Position numbers and translations under genes: made by a program
Assembly (NCBI GenBank): GCA_027919835.1
Contig: JANVFP010000003.1
Location: 1,054,001-1,118,000, forward strand
From: Lentinula raphanica
Taxonomy: Eukaryota; Basidiomycota; Agaricomycetes; Agaricales; Omphalotaceae
Length of the DNA stretch: 64,000 nt
Direction of reading: 5' to 3'
Notes under the pieces: generated by a model
Seen by the model: only the letters and a program-made list of their open reading frames with translations
Told to the model about the DNA's origin: nothing
Database searches by the model: none
Shown here: in pieces, positions 34,880 to 47,459 of the stretch
Layout of the letters: every line of letters starts with the position of its first letter
Numbering within the stretch: position 1 is the stretch's first letter

Positions 34880-35572
34880 CTACGCTCGGCCTGTGAGGCA
34901 ATCCTCGACGGTCTTCACCAAAGTAGGGTTTTCTAAAGCAGCGGCAACTCTTTCTTTGTCATTCAACTGCTTGTTCACTGCAACGAGGAAACGAAATGAG
35001 TGAATGAAGATTGAGCACGAGGGATAATCATCACCTGCATGTTCACTTTGATGTGACCCGGGCTTGACAACAATATCTAGCTTGAACCGAGTGGGCAGGC
35101 TTCTGATTAATCTAACCCGGATAGATAAACCTGCGAGATGTATAAGGACAAGAAAGGTATATACCATGGCATGAAAATGAATCACCTATGAGAGTAGACA
35201 TGCCGCAATGTGGTACAGTAGGTGTGAATTCAACCTTGACCCGATTTTCGCGAATGTCGATTTGAGGAGCAGATACGACATGCAATTCTTCTAGCGTATT
35301 CGGATGCTCGGGGTCATAGATATTTCTGATGAGATCTAGACGGACGGTTTCGTTAATGACCAGCAATTAAAGTGAAAGAGAGCGAGTAGCGTACCAAATA
35401 TTTCATCCTGATCTATCGCTTCTTCCTCATCGTCTTCCATGCTTTGATCGAAGGACGGCTGGCTTTCGTTGATCCAGAGTGACTTTTTGGCAGCTAGAAG
35501 TTTACGAGACGAGGCAGCGCTTGATGAAGAGCGAAAAACAGTTGGATTAGGATTAAAGACTGTTCCAGACAT
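34880..35572 (-). CDS. CIA2: Cytosolic iron-sulfur assembly protein CIA2 (MIP18 family)
   Basis: A subunit of the CIA targeting complex that delivers 4Fe-4S clusters to cytosolic and nuclear enzymes. A disordered start ([13 protein letters not shown]..., with an acidic run [14 protein letters not shown]) is followed by the MIP18 domain: [40 protein letters not shown] (with the conserved reactive Cys), [40 protein letters not shown] and [20 protein letters not shown]. Four exons; the joins IF/DLIRN, LIG/LSIRV and EHA/VNKQ are clear. Length of about 160 aa is normal. Confidence 0.95.
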
Positions 35573-35794
35573 CGTTCAGTCAATTTCAAGGAGATAGTTC
35601 AAGAGAGAAGGATCAATAAGCAATAAGCGCCCTCGCAGAACTATTAGGCGCTCAACTCAACACCGACAACCGTCGCGGCAGAGAAAGTGACATTGAATAT
35701 ACAACGTTGAGGACCACAGCGACATTAGCGTAGAACAGGATAGTAGAATACAATTCACTAGAAAAATCTTGACCAGTATCGCCCAACTTCAACT

Positions 35795-36250
35795 TCAACT
35801 TCCCATTGCCAATTCACTCTTGAGTTTCTTTCTTCGACCATGACTCCTTCTCTCCTGCTCGCCCAGCACCATCTTCGTCAAAAGCACTTGCGATTCTTCA
35901 TACGAGACCATTGGTTCCTCGAGCGCGTCTGAAGCAAAGTACAGCTCCGGTAAAGGGTTTGGTTGTTCAACATCACGTTTGGCAAACTTGAAGAAGCGCG
36001 ATGAAATTCGTGGAATGTGAGGACTTCGAACAGCTTCCGGTGAGAAAGTGAGTTCGTCTGGTAGAGCGGGCAAGCCTAGTTCGCGTCTGATATCTTTCCA
36101 CTGGCCGAGGATACGAATTCTGTGTTGGCTTCTGGTGTAATTACGAAAATTGGCGGCGAAGAAGATGTGCTGTATACAGAATATGAAGAGAAAAATGCTT
36201 GGGATTATGATGATACGGCGAGAGTAGGAAGAATAGCGTTTGTAGGCCAT
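35795..36250 (-). CDS. Small single-pass membrane protein, unrecognised
   Basis: Uninterrupted 151-codon gene. N-terminal basic stretch (MAYKRYSSYSRR), then a hydrophobic segment IIIIPSIFLFIFCIQHIFFA, then a soluble part with ILGQWKDIRRELGLPALPDE, SPHIPRISSRFFKFAKR and a basic C-terminus (RRSHGRRKKLK). The N-in/basic pattern suggests a signal-anchor in the mitochondrial inner membrane or ER. I do not recognise it. Divergent from the D-lactate dehydrogenase gene with only 84 bases between, which supports its being expressed. Confidence 0.6.
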   Translation of the reverse strand: MAYKRYSSYSRRIIIIPSIFLFIFCIQHIFFAANFRNYTRSQHRIRILGQWKDIRRELGLPALPDELTFSPEAVRSPHIPRISSRFFKFAKRDVEQPNPLPELYFASDALEEPMVSYEESQVLLTKMVLGEQERRSHGRRKKLKSELAMGS

Positions 36251-36334
36251 GATAGTTGTTGTGAGAGTTTGTGAATTTGTGAGAAAATATATAATCCTAG
36301 TCGGAAAATCCGCGGCTCTTCTTCCCTATTCACC
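36251..36334. promoter_or_regulatory. Very short divergent promoter, small membrane protein / DLD1
   Basis: 84 bases between outward-facing ATGs. A TATA-like AAATATATAA occurs at about 36285-36294. Confidence 0.45.
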
Positions 36335-38900
36335 ATGTCTGCCTCGATATCTCGCGTATCTCGTCGCTGGCTCACGTCTAGGCCAGCACATATGCGGACA
36401 ATGGCTACTAAAAGCCCTGGCTCCCCGCGTCCTGCTCCAACGTCTTCGAGCTACTCGACTCAACCTCCTAACTCGAAAATTCTTGCTTTTGCCCGGTATT
36501 CCCCATGGTCTAAATCATTTCCTGGAACATGGAGAACTCGTGCATTGCTTCAGGTGAATCCAAAGCTTAGATACAATGTGAAGTACTCAACGAAACACAA
36601 TATCAGTCGGCCTTCTACGCTGTCGGTATAGTCCTTGCGACTAACTATGTGGATTCGGTCTGGTTTGTACGTACCTCTTCTTCAGACATTCTTCTTTGTC
36701 ATGAAATATCCTCTGCATGCAGCCTCCAGAGACAGGCTACGCCTCACCTCGAGAAATCAAAGTCGCAATTGAAAAATTGAAGCAAGCTTTCTCTGAAGAA
36801 GGCCGTGTTTCGACAGACCCCGTAATTCTGACTGAACACGGTTCTTCAGAAAACTCTTATCATCCTGCTTCACCGCACGCCGTTGTCGTGCGTCACAATC
36901 CCTTCCCTGTCCGCTTATTTACTATCCATCTGACTCAAGTCTCTAGGTGCAAGCATTGAGCACGGAAGACGTCGTCAAAATTGTTAAGATTGCGTCAGAG
37001 TGTAGAATGCCAATGGTAGTGTATTCGGGTGCAACCAGTCTGGAAGGACACTACTCTGGGGTAGGTTTATTTTGACAAAAACCGCAGATGATTTCATCAT
37101 CCTCCAATAGGTTTCTCCGGGAAGTATTTGCATAGATATGTCGGGCATGAACAATATTCTTGAAATCCATGGTAAATTACCTCATTTATAACCATGATCA
37201 TCTGCTGACTAGTAGGTAGAGGCTGATTCTGACCTCATTTGTCAAGCTGGAATCCAATGGGAAGACATAAATCAGACTCTGAAGGACAAAGGAATTCCGC
37301 TATTCTTCCCAGTGAGTATCCATGTATCAACCCAGAATAATTGAGTCAGCTAAATCTACGTTTAGCTCGATCCTGGTCCAGGAGCAGTGAGTGATTTGGA
37401 CCTTACCCTCTCCCGCCCATATCAACCTACGAATGGAATAGACCATCGGCGGAATGATTGGGACTGGGTGCAGTGGAAGTGCGTTGTCCACTAATTTTCA
37501 TCCATTCCACATACTCAATACTTTACTCATCCAGCGAACGCAGTGAGATACGGTACGGCCAAGGCTGAATGGTTCTTGAACTTAGTGCGAGTTGAATATA
37601 CATTTTGTCTCAGCTATCACTTATGCTAATACTAGACAGTCGTGCTTCCGAACGGAGAGGTCATCAAAACACGGCGACGAGCACGGAAATCCTCTGCAGG
37701 CTTTGACACTACCAAACTCTTCATTGGCGCAGAAGGCACGTTAGGTATCGTCACTGAAGGTCCGCAGAGATATCTTGGCAGCTCTCTCGAATACTAAAGA
37801 TCAATTTTCTTGGTTTTGTTCATAGCAACTCTCCGTTTGGCTCCTCTACTGCCAACGAAAGTGGCGATGGCACAATTCAAGAATGTAGAACAAGCTGTAA
37901 ACGCTGTTCAAGACATTCTCAACAGTCCCTATGGGCCTCATATACGTGCGTGAACTTGCCATTCATGTTTCCAGCCCACCCTCAAAACCCTTCGTCATTA
38001 CAGAATGTGTCGAACTTCTCGACGATAAGAGTATGTTCTCGCCTCGCCTTTGATTGGTATATACTTCACAACCTAATGCTCCTCTTTCCCTCTTGCTTAT
38101 AGTGATGGAGGCTATCAACGTCGCTGGCGTCACCACTAAACCCTTGCCCGTTCGCGACACCCTCTTCTTCAAACTCCAAGGAGACGAATCTGCCATCAAG
38201 CTTACCGCCAAAACCGTCCAAACGATCGTCAAGAAACACGGTAGTGACCGATTTGAGTTTGCGAGTACTGATCAAGAAGCGGAAGATCTGTGGCAGAACC
38301 GAAAATACGCGCTGACATCGACGATGGGCGCACACCCCGGGTCGAGATGTTGGACCACGGATGTCTGGCAAGTCGCCTTCTGGGAACTTGTTGAAAGACC
38401 TCCCAAATGCTCATCTGTTTCATTGATATTTAGTGTACCGGTTTCCAAACTCCCTGAGCTCGTTTATGAAACGAAGAAAGATCTTGCTGCAGCAGGCTTA
38501 CGGAGTACTATCGTAGGGTAAGCCAACCCTCTTAAAACGAACAAGCATAGTCACTCATGCAATTCGCGAACTTTTAGGCATGTAGGAGACGGGAACTTCC
38601 ACGCCTTGATCTTATTTGAAAACGACGATGAGCTGCCGAAAGTGAACGACGCTGTTCATAGGCTGGTCCACAGAGCACTGGACCTTGACGGGACCTGTAC
38701 TGGAGAGCATGGCGTAGGTATCGGGAAAAAGCAATACCTTACAGAGGAATTGGGAGAGGGGACTGTTGAGTTGATGAGGTCGATAAAGAAAGCAGTAGAC
38801 CCTATGAATCTGCTGAATCCGGGGAAGGTGTGTCTTTTTCTTTCGCTTCAGTTCAATCAAGTCCTGAATAGACTTCTAGCTATATCCTGATAAAAACTAA
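36335..38900 (+). CDS. DLD1: D-lactate dehydrogenase (cytochrome), mitochondrial, FAD-dependent
   Basis: Oxidises D-lactate to pyruvate and passes electrons to cytochrome c. Ser/Arg-rich presequence ([19 protein letters not shown]). FAD-binding domain: [97 protein letters not shown] and [23 protein letters not shown]-linked oxidase C-terminal domain: [76 protein letters not shown] and [10 protein letters not shown], spliced to LYPDKN and TAA. About ten short introns. The glycolate oxidase and D-2-hydroxyglutarate dehydrogenase groups share the fold, but these motifs fit DLD best. Confidence 0.93.
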
Positions 38901-39055
38901 TCTCATATCAATACTTGATATGAATTCTTGCATATCGGTAGCTTAAAAGTTGAGCTCAAGAGTTGTGTAGTCCTGACTCTGTATGACTTCTTACGTTGGT
39001 CAGAGAAGGATTAAATATTTTTCATATGTGACGATCACGACTACGGCGGACAAAT

Positions 39056-42000
39056 TCAATAATCATCATCATCATAGGGCCTCACATCCTGCATTTTTAG
39101 CATCATCTCTCGGAGCTCAGTCTCAGCAAACACTGCGGCCTCCTTAGCAACAGCGAGTTTTTTCTCTAGTTCGTCAGCTGTCATGGGCCGCGGTCCATCG
39201 CCATCGTCCGTGATACCGATACTTTCAAAGCGGCGCACAGTATTGCCGACTCGAGGTAAAAACCCATGACGGTCCCACCCACTATCGTTGAAAGTTAGCA
39301 CTGCTCGGACAGCGGCGTTATTGATATCTCGATGTAGCTCCTCTAACTTTGACAACTGCACTTCCATCCAGCGTGCTCGACGCTCAAGCGCCAAAGTAAG
39401 AGCAGCAACTTCGTCCTGTCCATGTCCGTCTTCACCAGCGGTGGCACCAGAGCTTTCATCGGGGAAATCATCTCCTTTGAGCATATCGCGAAGTACGCCA
39501 TCGAACGACGAACTGTCGTCCCATGTAGTTCGGGGAAGAAGACGAAGCAGGTCAGAGATGGTTTGGGTGAGAGTTTCGAGGAGTTGCTGGAAGGAGACCA
39601 CGGCGTTATCGATAGAGCCAGGAGGTACGTTATTGGCGAATGAACCACCACCAACTGAAAGAGCGGACAACGCATGCACGAGGGGCCCATATTCCAAAGG
39701 CATCTTGGCCGCAGGGTTGATTTGTTGCAAGTCAAAGAATGGGTGTTTGAGAAGGTCCATTGAGGGATTCATAATGTGGATGTCCTCCATGAGATCTTCA
39801 AGTGAATTGGGTATGTGACGTTCGAGGGACTGCGATCTCGAATTTTCGGAGCTGTTGGTAGTGGATGGAAGTTTTCCGGGAGTACAAGGAGCGGTTGAGG
39901 TGATAGCGGAAGGGTATGACGAATTCTCAGTAGCAGTTGTATCATCCTCTTTCTGAGGTACGCGTATTGGCCGGACGACGGGTTTATTCTTCTTCGGCTT
40001 CTTTGAAAGCAGCGGTACTTGAACGGAGGTCGCCAGCGGTACTTGAGTCCCTGGTGATTTGACATCTGATCGTTTCTTCGCAGTTCTTTGAGCCTCTGGG
40101 ATACGAGCAGTAGGGACTGTGATTCTTTTGGCAATCTTTTCTTTTTCTGCAAGTGCGACTCTTTCCCGCTCAGCCTGCAACAAGCGCTCCTTCTCTTTTT
40201 CCAATGCAGCCTTTTCCCTCTCCAGTCTTTCCTTCTCAGCCTTCTCTTTCTCCAGCTGAGCCTTCAGCTTGAGTGCTAAAGCTTTTTCCTTCTCGGCAGC
40301 CTTCTCAGCTGCAAGACGAGCTTTCTCTTCCGCCTTTACTGCAGCCTTTTCTTGTGCAATCTTCTTACGTTCGGCAGCTTTGGCATCGGCGGCGGCCTTT
40401 TTGGAAGCTTTACGCTCAGCCCTTTCTTGTTCATTAGGCGTTGTTGCAGACAAGGAGGGCGTACTCTGAGAAGCAGAGTTGGATGTAGTAGAGGATGGCA
40501 AGGCAGGAAAATCAGACGCGGAGGAAAGGGAAGGTCCTTCGATGACGGGTTCGTTCCAGAATTCTGTGCAAGGTTGAAATAGAAGAGATAGGGAAATAAA
40601 TATCAGCGTCAGGGTAGACGTGAAAATCGTGAAGGGACAAGATGAAGGAAGAGGAGGAGGAGGGTGAGGTTCGAGTGCCGGCTATTTCAACCATGTATAA
40701 GGGCTTTGGCAACCATAGACGAAACGAGTCCGCGCATAGATCGAGAGGACGAACGGCCGAATGTATCAATGTCGATGATAGTTCTTCCGCACTGAAAGCA
40801 CGGCAGCTCGGTATACAGCGACCCTCCCCTCAATAAACAGAAATGTGACTCACCATTGTTGTTCCCATTTCCATCGTTCATAGTGACAGGCGCATTGAGG
40901 TTGTGCAAGCCTGGTGGAAAGGATAATCCAGGCGGGGGTCCATAAGACATATCCACTGAATGCATGTAGTTCATTTCCAGAGCAGGTGCGAATCTTGCGG
41001 CGGACATAATGGCAGGATCATGGAACGGAGGCTGACCACCTTTGTACAAGTCTTGGAAAGAGTCTGCACATACTCTCAGAAACTGACTAAACAAAACAGT
41101 AGATATCCTACCTTGACGCTGCATATTTGGTCGATCTTGATTACTTTGAATGAAATCCCGCAGTTGTGCTTCACTTACGCCGCCATCGAATGGCTGAAAC
41201 GAAGACTGAGGATGCGCATACAGTGGCCGAGCCGGCTGAGCTTGTTGCATCATGGGAGACGGCACCACAGAATTAGATGAAGGATAAAACTCTTGTTGAG
41301 TGTGAAATGTCCACTGAGTAGAAGAATGCGCAGGTTCAGATGGACTGAACATGTTCGTACGAGCTTCACCATTGCTGGAATTACTAGCTGCAGAGGATAA
41401 TTTCAAGGGTGACGAAGCAGTGGCAGTCGATCGAGGCCCTTGACGTGCAAATCCAAATCTGGAGACTTTGGGCACTGAGTCGTCATCAAGAGGGTTGGAT
41501 GGAGCTGGTTTAGGAGGGGCAGGTGTATCGTCGACCCCATCAGCGAATGGATTAAACGATCCAATATAATTGGACTTGTTCGGATTCTGAATGTCGACAG
41601 GGGTTGCAGCACGCTGGGCAGGAGTTGGGTCATAGATAGCATGAGCTGGACTATGTGGATATGGAAGGCCGGGAGGTGTCATATATGAAGAAGAAGGCGT
41701 AGACATAGAGGATCGCAAAGCCGGAAATGCCTCTAGGAAGGAACCCATGAACGGCGTCTGTGACTCGGGGTCCATATCAACAAAAGGCTCCTCGTTCACG
41801 TCATCCTCTCCAGCAAGATTCATGTCCAAATTGAAAGAAAATCCTCCAAGTCCTCCGTCGGCCTGACTAAGATTTTCGAGGGTACGATCGAAGTCGGGGA
41901 ACGGACTATGAGCGACCACTTTTGGAAGAAGAGATTCTCTTCGGGATGTCACATCATCTAGCAATGCCCGTGCGGCAGTCGACATCTGATACGACGTTTG

Positions 42001-43723
42001 TTGTGCCAGTATAGGTGTCTGGGGTGAAGCAGTAGCAACCCGCGGAGGTTGACCGAGACCAGGAGGTGCAGGCAACCCGGGCGGGGCTGACAGCCCGGGA
42101 GGAACAGCTGGCAACCCCGGTGGCAACGACGAATTCGAAGGGAAGGAATCGGCTGATTGGGGACGAAACTCTGGAGAACCTGGCGAATTTCCTTGTGACC
42201 CAAGAGAGTCTGAGTCGCCAGGACCCGAGGGTGTGGGAGAAGGCGATTGTATTGGTGCGGCCGGCTCCGTCGTCTGGCGGGTAGCTGGAGGAGGCTTTGC
42301 AGGAAGGGAGGGATGAGCCAACGGAAGAGTGGAGGCAGGTGTTGTAGGTCGAGATGATGTAGATTTGGTTGTAGATTTCCTATCTTGAGCTCGAGAAGAT
42401 GATCGCGCTTCGACCTGAGGCCGCGATTGTCGAGTTGACGCACCACCTCGTTTCCGTTGAGCCGTAGTGAAACTCGTCGTGACTGAAGTGGGTTCCAAAT
42501 TCGTTCTTGATCCCCAAGCAGCTGAACGCGGTAATCCTTCCAAAATGATCAGGATGAAGGAAGTACGACTATGTATAAAAACACACCATCCGCCTCATCG
42601 CCCCTCTTACTGGCTATGACACTCCTAACCTTCATCTCCGTTGTCTTCATGGTGTGTTTCCTGGACTCTGATGAGATAAGTGAAGATGACAGGAGAAATG
42701 AAAACGTACAGCGTAGTCAAATCTTCTTTCGTGAAGCAATCTTTCTCATCTCCCCATTCGTGAAGGTTCATACAATTGTGATCACTGCAAGTCACACTGC
42801 GGAGAAACGCCATGCAGTATTTGGTCGTTCCATAGCTAGCTCGCATGACCTCCCGACCGCCTCCAGGAGATGTACTCCCATCTACGGCAGCAATAGCACG
42901 AGCAGCATCCTCGCGTCGATTAAAGGTGACGTATACACCAACAACCGGAGCACCACCACCAGATGTGCTTCGCTTGACTAGAATGATCTTGTTAATCTTG
43001 CCATATTGTCCGAAGTATTCGCTGGACCGTAAAGTAGGGATATACTGAAAGGAAATTGAACATCGTGTAGACAGAGATCGAATGTTTCGTACTTCTTCTT
43101 TGGCAAACCTAGGCCCAATGCCGACGACATAAACAACATTTCGCTGTACCACGCGCACATTGGCCAGATGACGACGTCCGAGCGCGTCCAATTCTTTGCG
43201 TTCGCGCTCCCTCTGCTTTTTTTGCTGAGTAAGACGTTTGTGACTGTCGCAGGATCAGATCGTTGCTAGCTGGAGCATGATTGGCACATACTCTTGAGTG
43301 GCTAACGGCTTAAACTCGACCGCTTCATCTGTGTAAACTCTTCGGCAAGCAGGACAGCGCTTGTTGAGGTTCTCTTTGATGTGATGCCAGCAAAAGCGAC
43401 ATATCTACACGAAGCGTTGACAAAGAAAATTTTCATCAAGAAATCTTAAAAGAAATACCTGGTAACCACAGACACATGGTTTGAAATTGAGGTCGGAGAT
43501 GTCCATCTCCTCTAGACATAAAGGACATTCGGCGTCTTCCTACAGTTGACATCAAGGATGAGTTCATCGACAGTAGTTATATGTGGATAGAGCGTACCGC
43601 CTCATCGTCGCTCCAATACGCGTCTTGGACCCCCGCTAGTACATGCGATTTGGACTGAGGAACTGAAAACCCAGCATGAACGACTGGCGCTGGTAAAGCA
43701 TGATGCGTCCTGGTAGTTGACAT
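39056..43723 (-). CDS. NOT4: NOT4-type E3 ubiquitin ligase of the CCR4-NOT complex
   Basis: RING ligase acting in translational quality control and mRNA decay. ATG at 43723. N-terminal C4C4 RING: ECPLCLEEMDISDLNFKPCV, CGYQICRFCWHHIKENLN, RCPACRRVYTDEAVEFKPLA. Then an RRM: RRHLANVRVVQRNVVYVVGI, EYFGQYGKINKIILVKRSTS, GVYVTFNRREDAARAIAAVD, and a CCCH finger (YCMAFLRSVTCSDHNCMNLH). A very long Pro/Ser-rich middle exon (40850-42540) with PPGLPAVPPGLSAPPGLPA repeats follows. An intron with donor at about 40853 joins GNGNNNEF to WNEPVIEGPSLSSASDFPAL, continuing into an Ala/Lys/Glu coiled coil (about 100 residues) and the C-terminal DLMEDIHIMNPSMDLLKHPF. The two long reading frames are therefore one protein of roughly 1,300 aa, far longer than yeast Not4 but usual in basidiomycetes. 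Confidence 0.9.
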
Positions 43724-43959
43724 TGTTCGAGAGAAAATTGGATGAAGAATTGAAAGGCCAGAAAGAGAAAAGGCTAGGAAGTAGTAGTAATCAAAGAGGA
43801 CGTTCAGATGAAGTGCTGCACAATGAGGCTGTATGCTTTGTCAGCCTTTCGGCAACAGCCCGGCATTGGTTCCGAAGTTCGACTCGCTCTCACTGGCATA
43901 CTACAAGGTACACTAAAGGCTCTAGGAGAAACATCCATATCTTGGATATCTTGAATTAC

Positions 43960-45142
43960 TCATCCTTCCTGGCCGAGAACTGCCCAGTCTATCTCTGCCC
44001 CTTCGCCGTACTTTTCCTTCAGCCATTCGTTCGCCAGTTTGAAGTGTTCATTGCCAAGGAAGCCTTTGTAGGCGGAGAGCGGTGAGGGATGTGCAGATCT
44101 AGTTTCAAACTCCTAAGCTTAATGGATTTTAGCGCAACAGAGCTATAACTTACCTCAGCACAAGATGCTTTGTCTATATATCAAGTAAAAATGAGCATCG
44201 CGGAAAAGAGAAATGATCGAGTGGTAATGAACCTCATCAATGCCAATCTTGTCACACGTTTTCTGAGCGGGAAGACCCCAAGCCATAAACACTACTCCCC
44301 GACATTCAGGCTTCGAAATGATCGTTTTGATAGCTTGGGCGGTAAATGTTTCCCAGCCTTTACCAGCATGAGAGCCTGCCTTGTGAGCTCGGACAGTGAG
44401 CGAGGTGTTTAGCCATAGAACTCCAAGCCGTGCAAGGGGGGTAAGATCGCTACAAGAAAGCGATATAGGCACGAGAGAAAAGATGATATCTGTATAACTA
44501 ACCCAGTCTTTGGTATCTTGAAAGTGGGAACATCCGCGGCTATTTGCTTGTAGATATTTTTGAGTGATCCGGGAAGCTTGGTCGGAGGAAGAACGGAGAA
44601 GGACAATCCTTTACTCAGAGATATGACACGATCCTGATCTTGAAATATCGAGAGAACCGACCATGAGCTTGACCAACATTGTGATACGGATCCTGGAACC
44701 TTATATCAAACACGAAGGGGAAGAACCTCCATGAGATATCATACCTGGCCAAGTATTATGACCTTCACGCTATCCAAAGGTGTTATTCGAGACCAGTAAT
44801 AGACGTCTTTCACTGAATGATAGAAATGAGAATAAGTCGCGACGGATAATGGAAGTGAGTGTATCGGACAAACAAGGAGGATAGACTGTCGAAGAACTGA
44901 GTTCAGTCGTCAAAAAGGTTTTCAGCTTGGAGTGATGTTTGTCAGGACGGGCTCATTGGGCAAGGAGACTGAATCTCAACCTTGGAAAAATAGGGCTTTT
45001 CGAATTCTGCCTGTAGGGCTTCATACCACGAAGGACCCATTGTTTCCCTCTCCAACACATCGAGCTGGGCGGCTATGGTAGCATTGATTTCTGGAGGAAG
45101 CGCAGATGCTGAGCTAGATATTGACGCAGTCGCCTTAGTCAT
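43960..45142 (-). CDS. UNG1: Uracil-DNA glycosylase (UNG)
   Basis: Removes uracil from DNA at the start of base excision repair. [20 protein letters not shown] and [17 protein letters not shown] open the domain. The water-activating loop is VKVIILGQ spliced to [11 protein letters not shown]; next [40 protein letters not shown], then [32 protein letters not shown], and the Leu loop [20 protein letters not shown] with [23 protein letters not shown] at 43960. The 5' end is unresolved. The frame stays open upstream of the Met at 45142 and reads KTSSKSTVRTFFAKAELTF, which looks like the PCNA-binding motif of nuclear UNG, but I found no ATG in that frame. An unseen first exon is likely, so the true start may lie at about 45200-45400. 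Confidence 0.92.
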
Positions 45143-45513
45143 GGAAGACACTGAACGCCTATGTAGAGAGAATGTGAGTTCCGCTTTCGCGAAAAAGGTT
45201 CGGACTGTAGACTTGCTGGATGTTTTTCGCTGCTGCTTTGATAATGACAGAGCGTGAAGCCTTCGACACGAACATATTTGAGGCCGAAGAATTCGATGTT
45301 GTTTTGGACTTGATTTTGGGCATCGTAGAGTGCAAGTGCAAGCTTGAAGCTTGAAGATGTCAAGCGCAGCGCGTCAAAACGCGGTGCACGTGCTCCATCT
45401 TAGCCAATCCGAGTCCAAGTTTTCAAACGCCGCGGCCTTGACTTCTTTTACTATTGTCTTTCTTGTTCTCACTAATATTCACCAACTTTCTAACTGCATC
45501 GTCTACATCGATC

Positions 45514-47100
45514 ATGGAAAATCACCTCGATGCGCTCCTCCATTCCAATCTTGCTCCTTCAGAGGAAGATATAGATCACATCATGGATATTCGTTCTGAA
45601 TCTGCCCCAGAACTGGATCGCATGAACACAGAAGTTATGCGACTAGAATTCGCCCTGCGCTCAGCGAAGGCCAAACGTAACGACCTCCAGAAGAAGTATG
45701 ATATACATCGATCCATTCTTTCACCTCTTCGACGGTGTTCCACGGAAATCCTGCAGCAGATTTTTACATGCACCCTCGAACCGTTTCCTCTCCTTGCTTC
45801 CCATGAAAGCCCCCTCCTTCTTGGGCAGGTCTGTAGTCGCTGGCGCTCTATCTCTTTGCGCACACCAGAGCTTTGGAATGCTGTCCATGTTGTAATTTCA
45901 ACAGGTCAAGAGTTCGATCTGGAATACTCAAATCGTCGAAATGCGACGTTACGTGCTTGGCTACAACGTGCAGGGGCTCGTCCGCTCTATCTTTCTTTGC
46001 ATTTCGAAGATCCTTACGACGTCGGCCAACAAGATGTGCCACAAGTGACCGATGCACTCGAGGTGCTGGTCCCTTTTTGCAAGCAATGGAAGTATCTCAA
46101 CCTACAAGTGCATAACCCCTCCGTACCTGTTCTTGAAGCGCTTCGAGGGTTGGACGTCCCCCTTCTCGAATCAGTCATCATCCTGCGACACGTGTCATGG
46201 GAGGATGATTTCGATGACGATAGGGCACGCTACCCCTCTTTCTTATCTACTGCGCCCTCGCTTAAACATATCATCATGGACAACTTTGGACCCTTCGTCG
46301 GATCTGTCGTTCCTTGCCATCAACTTACCTTTTTCTCGTTACATTATAGCAACGATGACCTCGGTATTCGCGGTCTCGTGCAGATTCTCACCGAGTGTAA
46401 AGCATTACGAGAATGTGTGCTAGTGATATCCATCATCCATGATACCCAGCTATCCAGTGACTTCCACAGACCTATGCCTTTACCTCATTTGCAAAAATTG
46501 TCTATCACCGGGAGTCCCAATATCATGGCAGGGTTCCTTGATCTACTGTGTCTTCCAAGCCTGCAGCACCTGCATGTACTTCCAATCGAGAGCAACTTGA
46601 CTGCTAACAATGCGGGTCTGCCTAGCGATGTGCTACTATTGGCTGCTGTGAAAAGCTTGCTCCATAGATCGAAATGCCCGCTGGACAATCCGAGATTAGT
46701 GCTTCGACGATCCTCCAGCTTGACCACGTCATCGCTGGTCGTTGAATTGATGGAGATGGTGCCTTCCTTGAAAGCATTGTGGCTCGATGATCCCGTCAAC
46801 CAAAATACGATCATAAACGAAGAACTTCTGACTGCCCTTTCTACTCCAGAAACGTCACTTTGTCCTCTCCTAGCGTCAATCCAGATTCCCGATAAGTTCA
46901 CCTGCTCAGAATCCATCTTGGAACGGTTCCTCGTTATGCGACTAGAGAAAATTCCAAGCCTGGAGATGGTCGTCAGCCCCCGGGGTGGTGGATGGGCAAA
47001 ACGCGTCGCTCACTTTGGAAACCGTGTTCAAGTGACGAAAGAGGTCCTTGATTGGAGTCAGCCTGAAGGGCGTCCGGACTCGCGACTCGTGCATTTTTAA
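45514..47100 (+). CDS. F-box protein, basidiomycete type, copy 1
   Basis: Probable substrate receptor of an SCF ubiquitin ligase. Single exon, 528 aa. An N-terminal helix (ELDRMNTEVMRLEFALRSAK) is followed by the F-box, HRSILSPLRRCSTEILQQIF to PLLLGQVCSRWRSISLRTPE with LWNAVHVV, the classic form of the large Agaricomycete F-box expansion. The remainder is an LRR-like region with repeated leucine-spaced strands, for example WKYLNLQVHNPSVPVLEALR, and a C-terminal EKIPSLEMVVSPRGGGWAKR. Start chosen at ATGGAAAATCACC, which is shared by copy 2. Substrate unknown. Confidence 0.88.
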   Translation: MENHLDALLHSNLAPSEEDIDHIMDIRSESAPELDRMNTEVMRLEFALRSAKAKRNDLQKKYDIHRSILSPLRRCSTEILQQIFTCTLEPFPLLASHESPLLLGQVCSRWRSISLRTPELWNAVHVVISTGQEFDLEYSNRRNATLRAWLQRAGARPLYLSLHFEDPYDVGQQDVPQVTDALEVLVPFCKQWKYLNLQVHNPSVPVLEALRGLDVPLLESVIILRHVSWEDDFDDDRARYPSFLSTAPSLKHIIMDNFGPFVGSVVPCHQLTFFSLHYSNDDLGIRGLVQILTECKALRECVLVISIIHDTQLSSDFHRPMPLPHLQKLSITGSPNIMAGFLDLLCLPSLQHLHVLPIESNLTANNAGLPSDVLLLAAVKSLLHRSKCPLDNPRLVLRRSSSLTTSSLVVELMEMVPSLKALWLDDPVNQNTIINEELLTALSTPETSLCPLLASIQIPDKFTCSESILERFLVMRLEKIPSLEMVVSPRGGGWAKRVAHFGNRVQVTKEVLDWSQPEGRPDSRLVHF

Positions 47101-47459
47101 TGCGACATATGTGTACGAATATATATCAGTGCAATACTGCACCATTTATTTTTTATAGGAAGAACAGTATCGGATATGATGGATCAATCACCTTGATCAC
47201 TGTGGAAGAACTTGAATGCGTGATAGGGAAAATGTGAGTGACAGTGCTGACTTCTGAGCGACAGGAAGCCCTAGCCTACTGAGAGCAGCCAAGGGGCCGT
47301 GGTCAAGGCAAGCCCGCAAAACGCGTAGTCTTCCCTAGGTAGACTGTTCTCGCAAGTCAAGCTTTGTTAATCAAACGCGGTGTACGTGCTTGAACCTGCT
47401 TGAACTCGTATATATAGCGGCCGCAAATCGAAGTTTTACACCCCTGTTCCTCATCTATA

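Noticed and set aside
39288..40582. Several long frames antisense to NOT4
   Set aside because: Mirror the Ala/Lys/Glu-rich coiled coil on the other strand; the NOT4 frame has the conserved domains.
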